Assembly: GCA_034687125.1 (NCBI GenBank) | Contig: JAQGBZ010000133.1 | Location: 94,607-158,606 of the forward strand | Reading direction: 5' to 3' | Length of the DNA: 64,000 nt | Source of the DNA: Neelides folsomi | Taxonomy: Eukaryota; Arthropoda; Collembola; Neelipleona; Neelidae | Shown here: piece by piece, positions 28,901 to 39,686 of the stretch | How the letters are laid out: the number at the start of each line of letters is the position of its first letter | How positions within the stretch are numbered: the stretch's first letter is position 1 | Position numbers and translations under genes: made by a program | The notes under the pieces: generated by a model | Database searches by the model: none | Told to the model about the DNA's origin: nothing | Seen by the model: only the letters and a program-made list of their open reading frames with translations

Positions 28901-31900
28901 ACAAAAAACAATTTACATCGTACACAAGGATAATGTTCGTTGAATCAACATTTGGTTAATTATAATGACGGAATTTTAGGTTTCGGATGTAACTTCGAGA
29001 AGTGCCTTTGTACAGTGGAGTCACCCGGATCGGTTTACTGAGTCAGGGGAAAACAAATTTCCTGAATTCGACGTGCCCGATACTGACTTCCGCTACGAAG
29101 TCTTTATCAGTGATAAAACTCGTGAAAATCGGTTCAAGTCTATCTTCGTTGGTTCAGCTCTTTCTTGCAGGTTTGATCAAAATGATTAAAAGTTCTTGGA
29201 AAGTGAATGGGTGGAAAAAACATTTAGTTTTAAAAAAAATTCCTTATCTGGTTGAGTGGAGAAGAGAAATATGCAAATCTTGTGGTTTGTATTTATAGGG
29301 TGAAAGATTTGAAGCCTGGATCCAATTATGCAATAAGCTACTGTGCTATGCTGAATGATGTGAAAGGAAACACATCGGTAGCTACGAACTTCACGACATT
29401 ACCTGCTGAACCGGATGCTCCCAATGGACCTCGTGCCATTTCCAGGAGCAGATCAAGCATTCAAGTGTGTACCTTCTTTAATAAACATTACTAATTCATG
29501 TTTTTAACTAATTACAATTAACTAATTACAATTAGTTGAGTAATAAACCTCTGTTTGGTCTCATAGTTCAAATGGAGTCCACCTCTTTATGACAACGGTG
29601 GAAAGATCAGTAACTATCTCCTCGAGTATGACGAAGGGAAGGGAGGGAGTCATTTCGTTGAGGCGTACAAGGGAAAGAGTAAACAGTGTACAGTGAATAA
29701 ACTCCAACCTGCATATTCTTACCAGTTCCGTCTTGCAGCGATTAACCAATGTGGCCAAAGGTTCATTGTTTTCTTTTTCATTATATAAATGTATTATTTA
29801 CAATGTCAAGCGTTGGATTCATTCTGTTCCTTTGTTGCTACTTCTGATTGTTGGCAATTAAAGGGAGAAAGGAATAGGAGAATAATTGGGGTTTGTGAGT
29901 TGAAACTAATTGTCACTCTCTTTTATAGCAAATATAGTCCAGTAGTGACCGTGATGACTGCGGGGAGTCCCCCCCTTCAACCTTCACCACCAACCATGAC
30001 AGAAGTGGGAGTCACGTATTTGACATTAGTTTGGATACGTCGCCCCACTGATGACGAGTATACGCTCCAAATGGAAGACCCAATCACGGGTCATGGCTAC
30101 CTTTGTGTTTACAATGGCAGCGCACCTCACTACACTTGTATTGCCCTCAAACGAAACACTCAATATAAGTTTCGAGTAAGGCGAATCATATTATGAATTG
30201 TTAAGAAATTGGGTCTTTAAATTGCCTTTCTTTTCCCTGTCAAACTGTCAAAGAGTTCATTTTATAAAACTTCAATTGTTGTGTTTTTTATAGGTAAAGG
30301 CCCAAAATGAGGAAGGACATTCCAAGTGGTCGGATGACGTCGTTGTTCAAACATTGCCAGATAGACCTTGTCCTCCGCACAAGCCGGCTCTGAAGGGCCG
30401 TGTTCACTCTAATTGTTTCCGTGTGCGGTGGGAGCCACCGGCCGACGACGGCGGAGTTCCAATCACCTCCTATGCCCTCCAAATTGACCAAGGGAACGGA
30501 GGATTTGAGGAAATTTATCATGGGAGTGATGGGGAGTTTAACGTTGACCGGCTGTCGCCTGGGCAGTCATACGCCCTTCGAGTCATTGCCATTGGACCTG
30601 GCGGAGAGAGCGATCCAAGTGAAATTTGTGTTATTACAACTGAACCTGTTTGTCCGGGAAAATGTCACATTCCAAGAACTATGGGAAAACCAAAGTCCAA
30701 TTCCGTCCATCTCAAGTGGAGTAAGTTTTACATTCAATTATTTTTTTATTTGAGTATTTGTCCAATAAATAACTTACATTAAATTTTAATTAATTCTCTT
30801 ATATTAATATTTTTTGTTCTTTTACAGGTCCTCCAGACTGGGATGGTGGATCTCCGGTCAATCAATATGAAGTTGGATGTACAACTCCTGATAATCAAAC
30901 ACAAGAGGCATACCGCGGAAAAGAGACTGATTGTTTCATCAACCGCTTACTTCCTGGTCGAGCCTACCTTTTCCAAATTCGGGCTTTTAACAGAATCGGA
31001 GTAAGTTCCTTTGAGGAAAATCTTATGCATTGATTTAAATATTCCTTTCATTGGATATTTAAAAGAACATTGATTTAATGGTTGTATTTATCAAATAGGC
31101 TGGACCCTGGTCAGATCCATTAGAAATAGTGAGTGGAGCTGGTTCCCCAGATGCACCTGGGTATCCCAAAGTCGTGAACAAAGCAGCTCACATTGTTATC
31201 GTGTCATGGAGTGAGCCACTAAACAATGGAGCTGCCATAACTGACTACCGAGTTCAAATGACCAGCCCGGCCATCCCAGGCGAATTGGTGAGGGAAGATG
31301 CGGTCGAGAAGGCAGGGGAAGACGAAATCCCTCCCACCGTCCCAACCTCTACATTCGCACAAGTGTGGCAAGGGACTGGGACGAACTGCGAGGTGAAAGG
31401 ACTCACTCCTGCAACTACCTATCTCTTCAGGCTACAAGTAAGCACACCCACATTTTAAATATCACTTCTTGTTAGTATAATTAATTATTATATAAACCCA
31501 TTATAATTCACCATTTTATCCACCAAAGACTCAAATTATTAATTATATTTAGGCCGTGAATTCAGCTGGGAACAGCGAATGGTCTCCTGTGACGACTCAT
31601 TCAATGCCGGCCTCTTCTCCCAACGCTATTGGGAATCTGGAAGGATCCTCAACCTCCGATTCAATTTCATTGACTTGGTCTGTGCCGTATTCCAATGGGG
31701 CACCAGTAGTACATTACAATGTCATGGTCGGAGAAACTGTCCATGTCTCTCAAATCAATTCACTCACTCTTGATAATCTCATGCCGGACTCTCACTACAA
31801 GTAATTTGCTCTTAGAAATATTTTTTTGTAAAAATACACATGGTAAATTTTGAATTTAGTAATTTAATTCTTCTCTTGTTTATATTTATTATTAATCCTT

Positions 31901-33049
31901 AAATTGTTTTTTATTTAGGATTCGTGTACAAGGAGTCAACAGCGTTGGACCAGGACCATTTTCTCCGCTTTTGAAAATGTCTACGAAGCCATTACCGCCA
32001 CTTCCACCAAAACTCGAATGCGTTTCTGTAGCACATTATTGGATGAAATTGAAATGGAGCGAAGTGACAAATAAGAATATCGAATATTTGGTCCAAATGA
32101 TCAATCCATACCAGGACGAGTAAGTCAACAATCTACATCAATAAGTGTTTGATGTTTCACTTAACTGGAATTACTAAATTGAACTAAAATGTATTTTTTT
32201 TATTATCAAATAGATTTCAAGTAGTTTACAGAGGAAACAGCCCTAACTGCAAAGTTACCCGACTGATTGAAGACACAGAATATCAATTCCGAATCTGTTC
32301 TCTCAACGGTGCTGGCCAAGGGCCGTATTCAGAAATGTATCGATTTTCGACGCTGAAGGCTCCTCCACCACAAGTGAAAGGGTTCAAAGTAGAATTACTC
32401 AAGGATTCAAAAGTTCATAGGTTTGATTGGATCGAAGTCACTGCAACTAGTGATACGAATTATTATCAACTCCAAATTGCCAAACGACGTGATCATGAGT
32501 ATAAAACGGTAATGAGCTTACAAAACACAATCAATGAATATTTTTAATTAAATAATATAGTTTTTACATTTTTCATTTATTGAATATTTTCAGGTGTATA
32601 AAGGAGAAGAGAGGAAGTTTGACCTTTGTGAAACTGAACTCGATGAAGGAATTGATTATTTGGCCAGGGTTTGTGCAATTCGATTATGTAATGATGGAAG
32701 CCAATTGATAGGACCTTATTCGAATCAAGTCAATTTCCAAATTCCCATTCCTCCCAAGGAGGATATTATGTATTCCAAAGGAAACAACTTTGCTTCCAAA
32801 TCTCTCTCCACGACCGCTCAAGTCAAAAATAATCTATTTCAAGTAAGCGTTTCCATTTAACTGTTTATTTAATAGTACGTAAATTATAAATTCGATATGG
32901 AGGATTAAATGAAATGGTTCTTGTTACAGGCAATTGAAGAAAAGTTGCAGACGGTGAGCTACGAGAGTCGAGTTGGGATTTTAGCAGTTTTTGCTCTCAT
33001 ATTCTTAGCCTTCATCATCTCCTTAATAACTCACCACGTCGTGTCTTGA
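483..33049 (+). CDS. FNDC3: FNDC3-family fibronectin type III protein, 17-exon gene model
   Basis: I assembled this model from open frames whose GT-AG junctions agree in phase. Exons: 483-1938, 20906-21069, 28096-28207, 28327-28536, 28636-28826, 28980-29170, 29299-29464, 29567-29760, 29929-30175, 30294-30720, 30828-31000, 31099-31437, 31553-31800, 31919-32119, 32214-32508, 32594-32842, 32930-33049. They sum to 4983 nt (1660 aa). The order matches animal FNDC3A/B: a conserved N-terminal segment (GPVTVP... followed by QVPQGHVVQQIVDENG), a Pro/Gly-rich stretch, a basic helix with QRQYQKLRRKFEQK, nine FN3 domains and one C-terminal hydrophobic helix (GILAVFALIFLAFIISLI) ending in HHVVS. FNDC3 proteins are membrane-anchored, with vertebrate roles in spermatid adhesion and adipogenesis; fly mtgo acts at the neuromuscular junction. 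The first two introns are 18,967 and 7,026 bp, the rest about 60-170 bp. An in-frame TGA at 453-455 lies upstream of the ATG. Confidence 0.95.
2002..2119 (+). repeat. two-copy tandem duplication in the 5' end of FNDC3 intron 1
   Basis: The block AACTTTAAGCAAATAAGCC followed by AAGTTTGAGTTGAAAAGTT and AAAATCG occurs twice in succession. The second copy carries an extra TTAGCC insertion. The copies are nearly identical, so the duplication looks recent. No function is apparent. Confidence 0.8.
12247..12274. repeat. 28-bp palindrome, 13-bp arms
   Basis: CACATTCAAGTAC and GTACTTGAATGTG are perfect reverse complements separated by AA. Related AAGTACTT/AGTACT words precede it from about 12217, so the region is a small cluster of self-complementary words. 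Confidence 0.9.
17903..18146 (+). CDS. FNDC3: alternative first coding exon of FNDC3 (isoform b)
   Basis: The frame opens with ATG at 17903, immediately after an in-frame TGA at 17897-17899. No acceptor can lie between the two, so the exon must begin translation here. It encodes 81 residues rich in Ser, Tyr, Pro and Cys (for example NIPPDCTYYGPGPDSYQYC), an FNDC3-like Tyr/Pro composition. It ends at a strong donor, ATATG|GTAAGA, leaving one base of a codon. That is the same phase as the 483-1938 exon and fits the acceptor at 20906, giving EY-GPVTVP. The resulting protein would be 1256 aa, close to vertebrate FNDC3A (about 1.2 kb codons). The DNA at 16.9-17.9 kb is less AT-rich than the surrounding intron, as a promoter region would be. 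Transcript evidence is lacking. Confidence 0.6.
18147..20905 (+). other. FNDC3 intron between the alternative first exon and exon 2
   Basis: AT-rich DNA of 2.76 kb with no supportable gene. It ends with a good acceptor, TTTTTTCCAG|GT, at 20905/20906. Confidence 0.6.
20906..21069 (+). CDS. FNDC3: FNDC3 exon 2, conserved N-terminal segment
   Basis: The exon enters in phase 1 and leaves in phase 0 at TAC|GTAAGTA. It encodes GPVTVPLLSTNSN, then a QVPQGHVVQQIVDENGTLRH core. This matches the vertebrate FNDC3 stretch with VPPGYISQVIEDSTGVRR. It is the first exon shared by both proposed isoforms. Confidence 0.93.
27012..27053. repeat. perfect hairpin, 17-bp arms with 8-nt loop
   Basis: ATGATGCTATCAAAATA is followed by CCTATGAA and then the exact reverse complement of the first arm. 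The pairing does not continue beyond 17 bp. A related word, TGCTATCAAAATAT, occurs near 52198, so the arm may derive from a dispersed repeat end. The stem is short for a typical animal microRNA precursor. Confidence 0.9.
27894..28034 (+). CDS. possible alternative FNDC3 coding exon, weak
   Basis: An ATG at 27894 opens 47 codons: an acidic, Cys-rich start (MEEKEKVGCEDECGCNSNC) then Thr/Ser/Pro-rich sequence. Ending at CTTCCTA|GTTGTC would be phase 0 and match the next acceptor at 28096, leaving a 61-bp intron. The donor is poor and the segment has no counterpart in vertebrate FNDC3, so it may be a chance frame. Confidence 0.2.
28980..32842 (+). CDS. FNDC3: FNDC3 exon block encoding the nine FN3 domains
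   Basis: Eleven exons carry nine FN3 repeats. Each shows the family B-strand Trp and the Tyr before the final strand: SAFVQWSHP, SIQFKWSPP, YLTLVWIRR, CFRVRWEPP, SVHLKWSPPDWDGG, IVIVSWSEP, SISLTWSVP, WMKLKWSEV and HRFDWIEV. NGAAITDYRV, GGVPITSYAL and NGAPVVHYNV mark the typical C-strand turns. Nine copies is the number in vertebrate FNDC3A. Several introns fall inside domains rather than between them. The sixth domain holds a Glu/Pro-rich loop insertion around EDAVEKAGEDEIPP (about 31,285-31,345). Confidence 0.93.
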
Positions 33050-33300
33050 TCCATCGACTGCCTACATCTGATTACTCGCCCTCTGAACAGCTTTACTCAA
33101 CTTTCCGGATAATTTTTTCAAAAATCTTTGCACTCTCTTTGCATGTTTATTCTTATAATATCAAAGGCCTAAGGTTTAAGCAATCCCTAATTGATGTATG
33201 TATGGAGGAGTAATGTACACACTTTGTACACTCTTGCGTCATTCGTATTAGATACAATCAGTGGAATTAAATTTAAAAATTACAATTAACTTTGTAATTG
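33050..33300 (+). other. FNDC3 3' UTR region
   Basis: The sequence after the TGA at 33047-33049 stays less AT-rich for about 80 bases and then becomes AT-rich. A possible poly(A) signal, ATTAAA, lies at 33266-33271. No AATAAA is closer. The exact 3' end is inferred. Confidence 0.4.
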
Positions 33301-36300
33301 TCACGATGAATGTTAAGATTCTATTTTAACGGATTTTTGATAAATATCATTTTTAAAGAAATTTATTTTACTTTGATGTCAATTCTCTTTTTCCTCTTAT
33401 TACTCCGTTCTTGTGCACTTAAAAAGTGTCAATTTGATTTGACATATAAAAGTACATTTGTATAAAAATGAAACTACCCATTTGGTCCATCAAGGCATGA
33501 TCTACAAACTCTATTTTCCTATATGAAAATTACCTACATAAATATTACATTATACAAGGACTTATAAAATAGCATTGATATAAAAAATTTATTTGTTATG
33601 TTAGGCTAAAGTGAAATGATGAGAAAAGTGAAAAAAATATAAAGATTATTACATTTTATATATATTACCTAAATAAGAGATACATCATATACATACCTAA
33701 CATTATACAGATATACCTATAACATGTTGCTATTTGATAGCGTTAAATTATATAATTATAATAACTATATATAATATATACACTCATGTGATACTGCACT
33801 TTCCTTCTCTCAATTGATACAATTTGCATGTGGGGTTTACGATTTAAAATTCAAAAATTACTCCGATTCTCCCAAATTGAGGAAAATTGTGTGCATTACA
33901 AGTGAGGCCTGAAAGAGCTTTAAATTATGAAAACATTGTAAATGTATGAGCAAAGCTGCAAAAAGTATGTCCAAAGGTTCAAACATTTGTGTGTGTAAGT
34001 CTCTCATTCAAATATTGATGGTAGAGTATAAAAGGCTGAAAGAGGAATTCTTTTCTCTTTTAACAATTATAATGCTCTTCGATGAAAATATTATTATACC
34101 ATTCTTGCTTCGTAGTATTAACTAAACTCAGATTAATTCAGTTAGGGAATAATGAAACTAATGGAATATTTAGACTCAAAGTCATAATGTTAAATTTATA
34201 AACAAAATATTAATAGCTTCACAATCGCACATCTTATACACAAAGATTATTCTTATATAATCAATTTATTAGCTATTAATGTTTACTGTTTTTTCAAACA
34301 TTGGCTAAATTTTACTTTGATATAACGAATTATATTTACATTTATCTGTGATCCGTTTTTTAAATTAAAGGACAATTATTGCTGATGTTATTTGCTATTA
34401 TTTGTATCAGTTATCTTAATACTTTTATTAGTATTGGGCATGACAATCTTAATATCCAATACACATAGTATACCTAAGCACATTTATTCAATTGATAGGA
34501 ATAAACTTTACAAACAATTTACTATCTCATAATACTAACCAAAATACTTGATATACATATTAAATACCTATGAAAGTAAGAAAAGGTTAAAAGGTGAGTT
34601 CATTTATTAACTCGATTATTAGCATCATTTGAATTGTAACAGATTTTCAAAATTGGATATATAGCTTTTTCTAAATATGAGTTTGACATGAAAATTTTTG
34701 CAAGCTAGCTTTTTATTATATTTTACTTTCTTCACAATGTCACAAAATCCAAAATGCTGAAATCTTTTGGTGCTACGATATTAGTGTCAATATTGTTGAA
34801 TTTCAGCAATTAAGCATTATATATTTTTTAACCCGGGGTCTCGATGGCCTCTAATTTAAGTATATAAAGAAATAGGTTATACTTTTTGCTCTTCAGATGA
34901 GACTTGTCTAAATAGTGAAGGCTGTTGCATTCCATATTTGTTTCTGCTGACTTGTTCTTTTATAATAATTATAAGTACAATGATCAGAACATGTTATTAT
35001 TAATTAATACACATTATTTATACGAATTTTACATGCATATAATATATATTCAAATTGTCGAGTGTGTTTGTCTATTTCCACTGTCTCCTGTGCCAAGTTT
35101 CTGAATAATAAGTAGTAAGGTATAATAAATATAATACACAATATAATATACTATGTATCTCTCCGTTTACCTATATAGATGTAACAGTACATTTGTACGT
35201 ATAAAAACCATGTTTGAAAATGTAGTGATTTTAGATCCATTTAACCAAGGGATTTAGTGAACACAAAAAGAAAAAAGTACTGGCTGGAAGTCAGAGTTAA
35301 AAGTACATTAATAATGAATGAACATTACAAAAAGGTGTCACTTTTCCGCATTATATACTATCAATGAACATTAGAAGTTAAGTAATCTTATTTAATTCAA
35401 TAATGCCGTTTACAAGATGATCAATAGGACGTTTAGGGAGTCGTTGTGAAAAAGAGGAACTTCAATTAATTGCTTTATTAGAATTAAATATATTCCGATT
35501 TCATTCAATGTTCCATGTAGTTGAAACCTTTTGAATATTCTCGCTCTGATTCTTTTGTAAATGACACGCCCTCCAATTTTTCCTTTTCTTTTTCATCACT
35601 TTTGAATAATTATTATTAAAAGATGAGGAGTTTGTAAATGTTATTATATTAAGACAATGCAATTATTAATAAGAGTAAAAAGTACACCTTTTTCTTTTAA
35701 TTCTTTTGAAAAAAAAAACAAATGAGTGCAATTCATCTACGAGTCGGGTTTATATGCAATTTATATTTCATGCAACATATACCTAATAATAAGCATTTTA
35801 GCTTCATAGTGTATTCCTACATTACATAATTACAGGATTCAATTTAGGTCAATTAAACATAATGAGCGTTATTTTAATCATAGTTTTTACTTTACAATCA
35901 ATGAGGGGAAGTTCTGACAAGAACGCACACATTTTAATTAACATTAATACACACAATCAAATATATTACAATTAGGATTAGTTGAACTTAAGCTCTATTT
36001 GATACTCTCGCTACATGAGTTTAAGTTTTGAGTTTAGGCTTACAAAGCACGTGTGAGATTAAGATATAATGAATTGTTAGGTTCATCAACATGTCTCGAT
36101 CATTCTCCTAAAGCCTTCTTCAAATTAACAAAAATATATCTGAAACATATTATGATTAATTGTATACTTTACTAATTAACCATCAATTTATATAAAAAAA
36201 AGTGTTAAGGGGAGGCGTTTCGTGTTAGTAGTGAAATTATGTCGATTTTATATTCTAATACCTAATAATTATGTATTGTGTTTGTATGTGCAAATTGAAC

Positions 36301-38100
36301 ATTAAAATATTTATCCTAAGGGAGCGTCAAAAGAATCAATCAAGGAGAAGTTTGTTAACTTACTTTGAAGTTAACTTGTAAAGTAGTTAAGCATGTTGGA
36401 TTCTCTAAATATTTTAATTACATATATGAGAAATTGAGGGAGTTCCTCCTTCCAATTTGTTTGGTCGGAAATTATGTAGGGAGAGAAAAAATATAAGTTT
36501 TCGATTGAAGACGTCGTTCGGAAAGAAGTGAGCTCGGTAATATTCTAAATGACTTGAGAGATTTGTGTATATTTTTAATTGTCCTTTGGCGTCTTGTATT
36601 ATAAATACAATTCATTCACATGAAAAGAATCATAAGAATAAAAGAATCATATAATATATTATATATATTAAATATGTAAAGTATAAGCATTTTAGGAGAA
36701 AAATACACAATTTAACCTAGAGTACATTATTATTATTAATTATCATTATTATTATATATCAGTATATGATTATTACATTATATGTTTAAAAGTAACTTTA
36801 AGAAATTATTAAATATTGTAAGAGAATTGCATTAAAAAATGAAATAAAAAATGAAATAAAGTTCAAATTTGCCATTCATGCTTTTTCATTCCATTTCATG
36901 CAAAGACTTCATATTACTGAAGTATATGGTATATCATATCTTTCATACATTACATATATTATCTATGTGCCTAAAACTCAATATCTTCCACTAATTGATC
37001 AATATAAAAGATCTTAACAAAATACATTGTATTTATCTTTATTTCTATTTTAAACAAGGGATTTGTTAAAATGTTAAACTGAATTTGAAGGAGAATAAAC
37101 AAAGATAATGCATACGAGGTAATTCATTATTCAATTTTATTAGATCATTTTACAACATCTTAAACCGTTACATGAAATAACCTCTGTACCATACAATGAC
37201 TTTCACCATTCAATTACAAAAAACTGAGCTAAAGTTTGTATGTGTACAAGTTGGCGATCGGAGTAGATTGAAGTTGGCCAACATTCACCATACATTGTAA
37301 ATGATAGAAGTGGGCAAGGAGAAATTAACCTCATTGGTTCTCATGGGTCATTTTGTTGTGATTGTAAAGGGTGGCTGCTCCTGTCGCCGACTCTGCATGG
37401 AACAAATTCTGTCCCCATCTCCTCGTCACCTTAAGCCGCCTCCACAAAGCCCTTCCTCATTGACTCTGATTCGCTGATACACACCTGAGAATACCAATTG
37501 ATACAATTGGTACATGCATAATACTACACTCTCTGATGTGAGCTAAAGACCGTTTCCCTTTCAACTACTTGCTACAACTACATGTCTATTCAAAGAAAAT
37601 CACAAGTCTGCAAGGCTTTAGAGCCATGCAGACAACGGAATACGGAAACGGACATCATGTGAACCAAATATGTACAAAAATTCACCTGTACATTATCAAA
37701 TATATTGTGTGGCTATTTTCATTTAACTACCTTGTTAACTTCTAAACTTTTACATAGAATATAATATAAACACTGTGATTGGATTGAGTATATGGTATAT
37801 AACATACTAATAATAAGGGGTTCAATAATTATAACGTGAGGTTGAGTGTCTTGAGATTTGATAATATTACAGGTGTATTAGTACTAGTATAGATGATATA
37901 GTTTTATACAAGTATAAGTAATATTTGTAGATACTTTTACAACCTCACATTTTCATCCCGCCTTTTCACCACAAGTACTCAATTTACAAACCTTAGGTTT
38001 TCGCAACTCTATGGACCTTTCGCATTTTGGTCATCTGCAAATGGAACTTTGTAGATTGGCACCAGTGTCACAAACTGAGGTGGCAGGCCCGTGGCCTTTT
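33301..38100. other. gene-poor AT-rich intergenic DNA
   Basis: I see no long open frame on either strand. A less AT-rich island lies at about 37240-37640 and contains a 9-3-9 inverted repeat (TACCAATTG/CAATTGGTA) at 37492-37512. A possible 17-residue terminal exon lies on the minus strand at 37431-37484, with too little support to call. Confidence 0.5.
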
Positions 38101-38115
38101 ACAACAACCAATTCC

Positions 38116-38123
38116 TATATAAA
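38116..38123 (+). promoter_or_regulatory. TATA box of the Gly/Tyr-rich peptide gene
   Basis: TATATAAA lies 86 bases upstream of the ATG at 38209. That would place a transcription start near 38146-38150 and give a 5' UTR of about 60 nt, the usual layout of small secreted-protein genes in arthropods. Confidence 0.7.
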
Positions 38124-38208
38124 CCTGAGGAATCCCATGACTTGCACCAGTAACACAAATCATTTCATCTTGCACACATCGAAATATCAAGAAACCGAAA
38201 AACTAAAA

Positions 38209-38812
38209 ATGGCCCGAATTTGCGTGAGTGTTTTGTTAATTATTAAAAATTAAGTTAAAGTTTGAAAAAATGGGTTTTAAGAGTTTTAAATTGATAGCTT
38301 ATCGCCCTCGTGTCTCTTGCCATTGTTGGTTCAATCTTGGGAGCGGAAATCGAGAAGAAAGAAGAATCAAAGGATCTTGAAACTTCCCAATCATTTTATG
38401 GAGGATTTGGACTTGGATATAGAGGCTATGGTAGGAGTAATGACTTCATACTTTTTATACATTTTAAAAGTTTAAATCAAATGTGGTTGAAACTAATTGT
38501 CATCATAACTTGTTTTAGGACTCGGATATGGTTTGGGATTAGGATATGGATTAGGATATGGTCGTGGATATGGATATGGAGGATATGGTGGATATGGAGG
38601 ATACGGAGGATATGGTTATGGTGGATATGGACGTTTCGGATTTGGTAAATATCTTATTTCAATACTCCTACAATCAAATACATATTACATATTTTATATT
38701 AGTACACACACATGAAACTTGGTAATATATAATATTTTTAATTACAGGATATCCAGGTTTCGGGTACGGGTATAGAAGATTTGGATATGGTGGACATGGA
38801 TTCTTTGGTTGA
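38209..38812 (+). CDS. small secreted Gly/Tyr-rich (GYG-repeat) protein, 112 aa
   Basis: Four exons join in phase: 38209-38223, 38298-38430, 38519-38644, 38748-38812. The first exon encodes only MARIC. The second completes a signal peptide (LIALVSLAIVGSILGAE), an acidic/Lys linker and the start of the repeat. The third is almost purely GYG/GGYG units, and the last adds YPGFGYGYRRFGYGGHGFFG. An intron splitting the signal peptide after a few codons is characteristic of arthropod cuticular and secreted Gly-rich genes. Glycine/tyrosine-rich proteins of this kind occur in cuticle, eggshell and silk, and as antimicrobial peptides. The sequence does not decide between these. Confidence 0.85.
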
Positions 38813-39640
38813 TCAATTCGAGTTTACATTACATATACCAAATTGGTATTCTTCAACAGTGCTATTATCATGCTAAACAAAATTGAATATAAGAGCATTT
38901 AAACAAAATTGAATTTATTACAAATTGACATTTCAAATCTTTATAATTACTAATTAGTAATTACAAATACACATTGATTGTATGATTCTTTGATGTTACA
39001 AATATTTCCAAATATCTCAAACACTGATCTTTATTGTTTAATCAAGTCTTATTGCTTAAATAAAGCCAATCTTAAAAGCAAACGCAAAACAAACATTGAT
39101 TTAGACTCATAAATCATAATTATTAGCCTAATAATTAATATTGGTAATCATAAAGTTTAACCAACTAAAATGAAATTTACTTAATTCCGATACTTATAGG
39201 TAACGGTTGAGGAACAAAGATGAAGAAATCTCGTTTTTTTATTTTATTTATTTATAAAATAATTATTCATACATTCGTTTAGTATTTTTATATCATACTC
39301 ATTGATCATCAAAATCTGCTCAATAAAAAAAATAATTAGAAAAATGCCTACCTAATCAAGATATATGATATATTGGTATTTGGTATGATGTATCATATCA
39401 TATCATCCATGGGAAATGGGGACAATTGCAACATCTGCGAAACCGTGTAAATAAAGAGGGATTCAATACCCTTGCCAAGACCGCCAACCTACTTTACTTT
39501 ACAAAAAAGTGAATTAATTTCTTTGAGTAAATTTTAATTTTTAATTGTCCAACAACTTGGCAGCAAATACTTTTTGTAATCTCACTTTTATTTTTATTTT
39601 AAAAGCTAAACCTTATCAAAATTTACGGATTTTTTGGCGA

Positions 39641-39672
39641 TTACGTCGACCTTGAGCCCGGTGACGACGTAA
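39641..39672. promoter_or_regulatory. inverted repeat just upstream of the SLC25A46 start codon
   Basis: TTACGTCG and CGACGTAA are perfect 8-bp reverse complements separated by 16 bp, and the right arm ends 14 bp before the ATG at 39687. Each arm contains an ACGTC/GACGT core like that bound by CREB/ATF-type bZIP factors. If transcribed, the arms could also form a 5' UTR hairpin. Both readings are inference. Confidence 0.45.
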
Positions 39673-39686
39673 AAAATAAGCAAACT

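Noticed and set aside
37431-37484. Possible 17-residue terminal exon on the minus strand (VCISESESMRKGFVEAA)
   Set aside because: It has an acceptor and a stop, and the region is less AT-rich, but it is too short to support and no partner exon was found.
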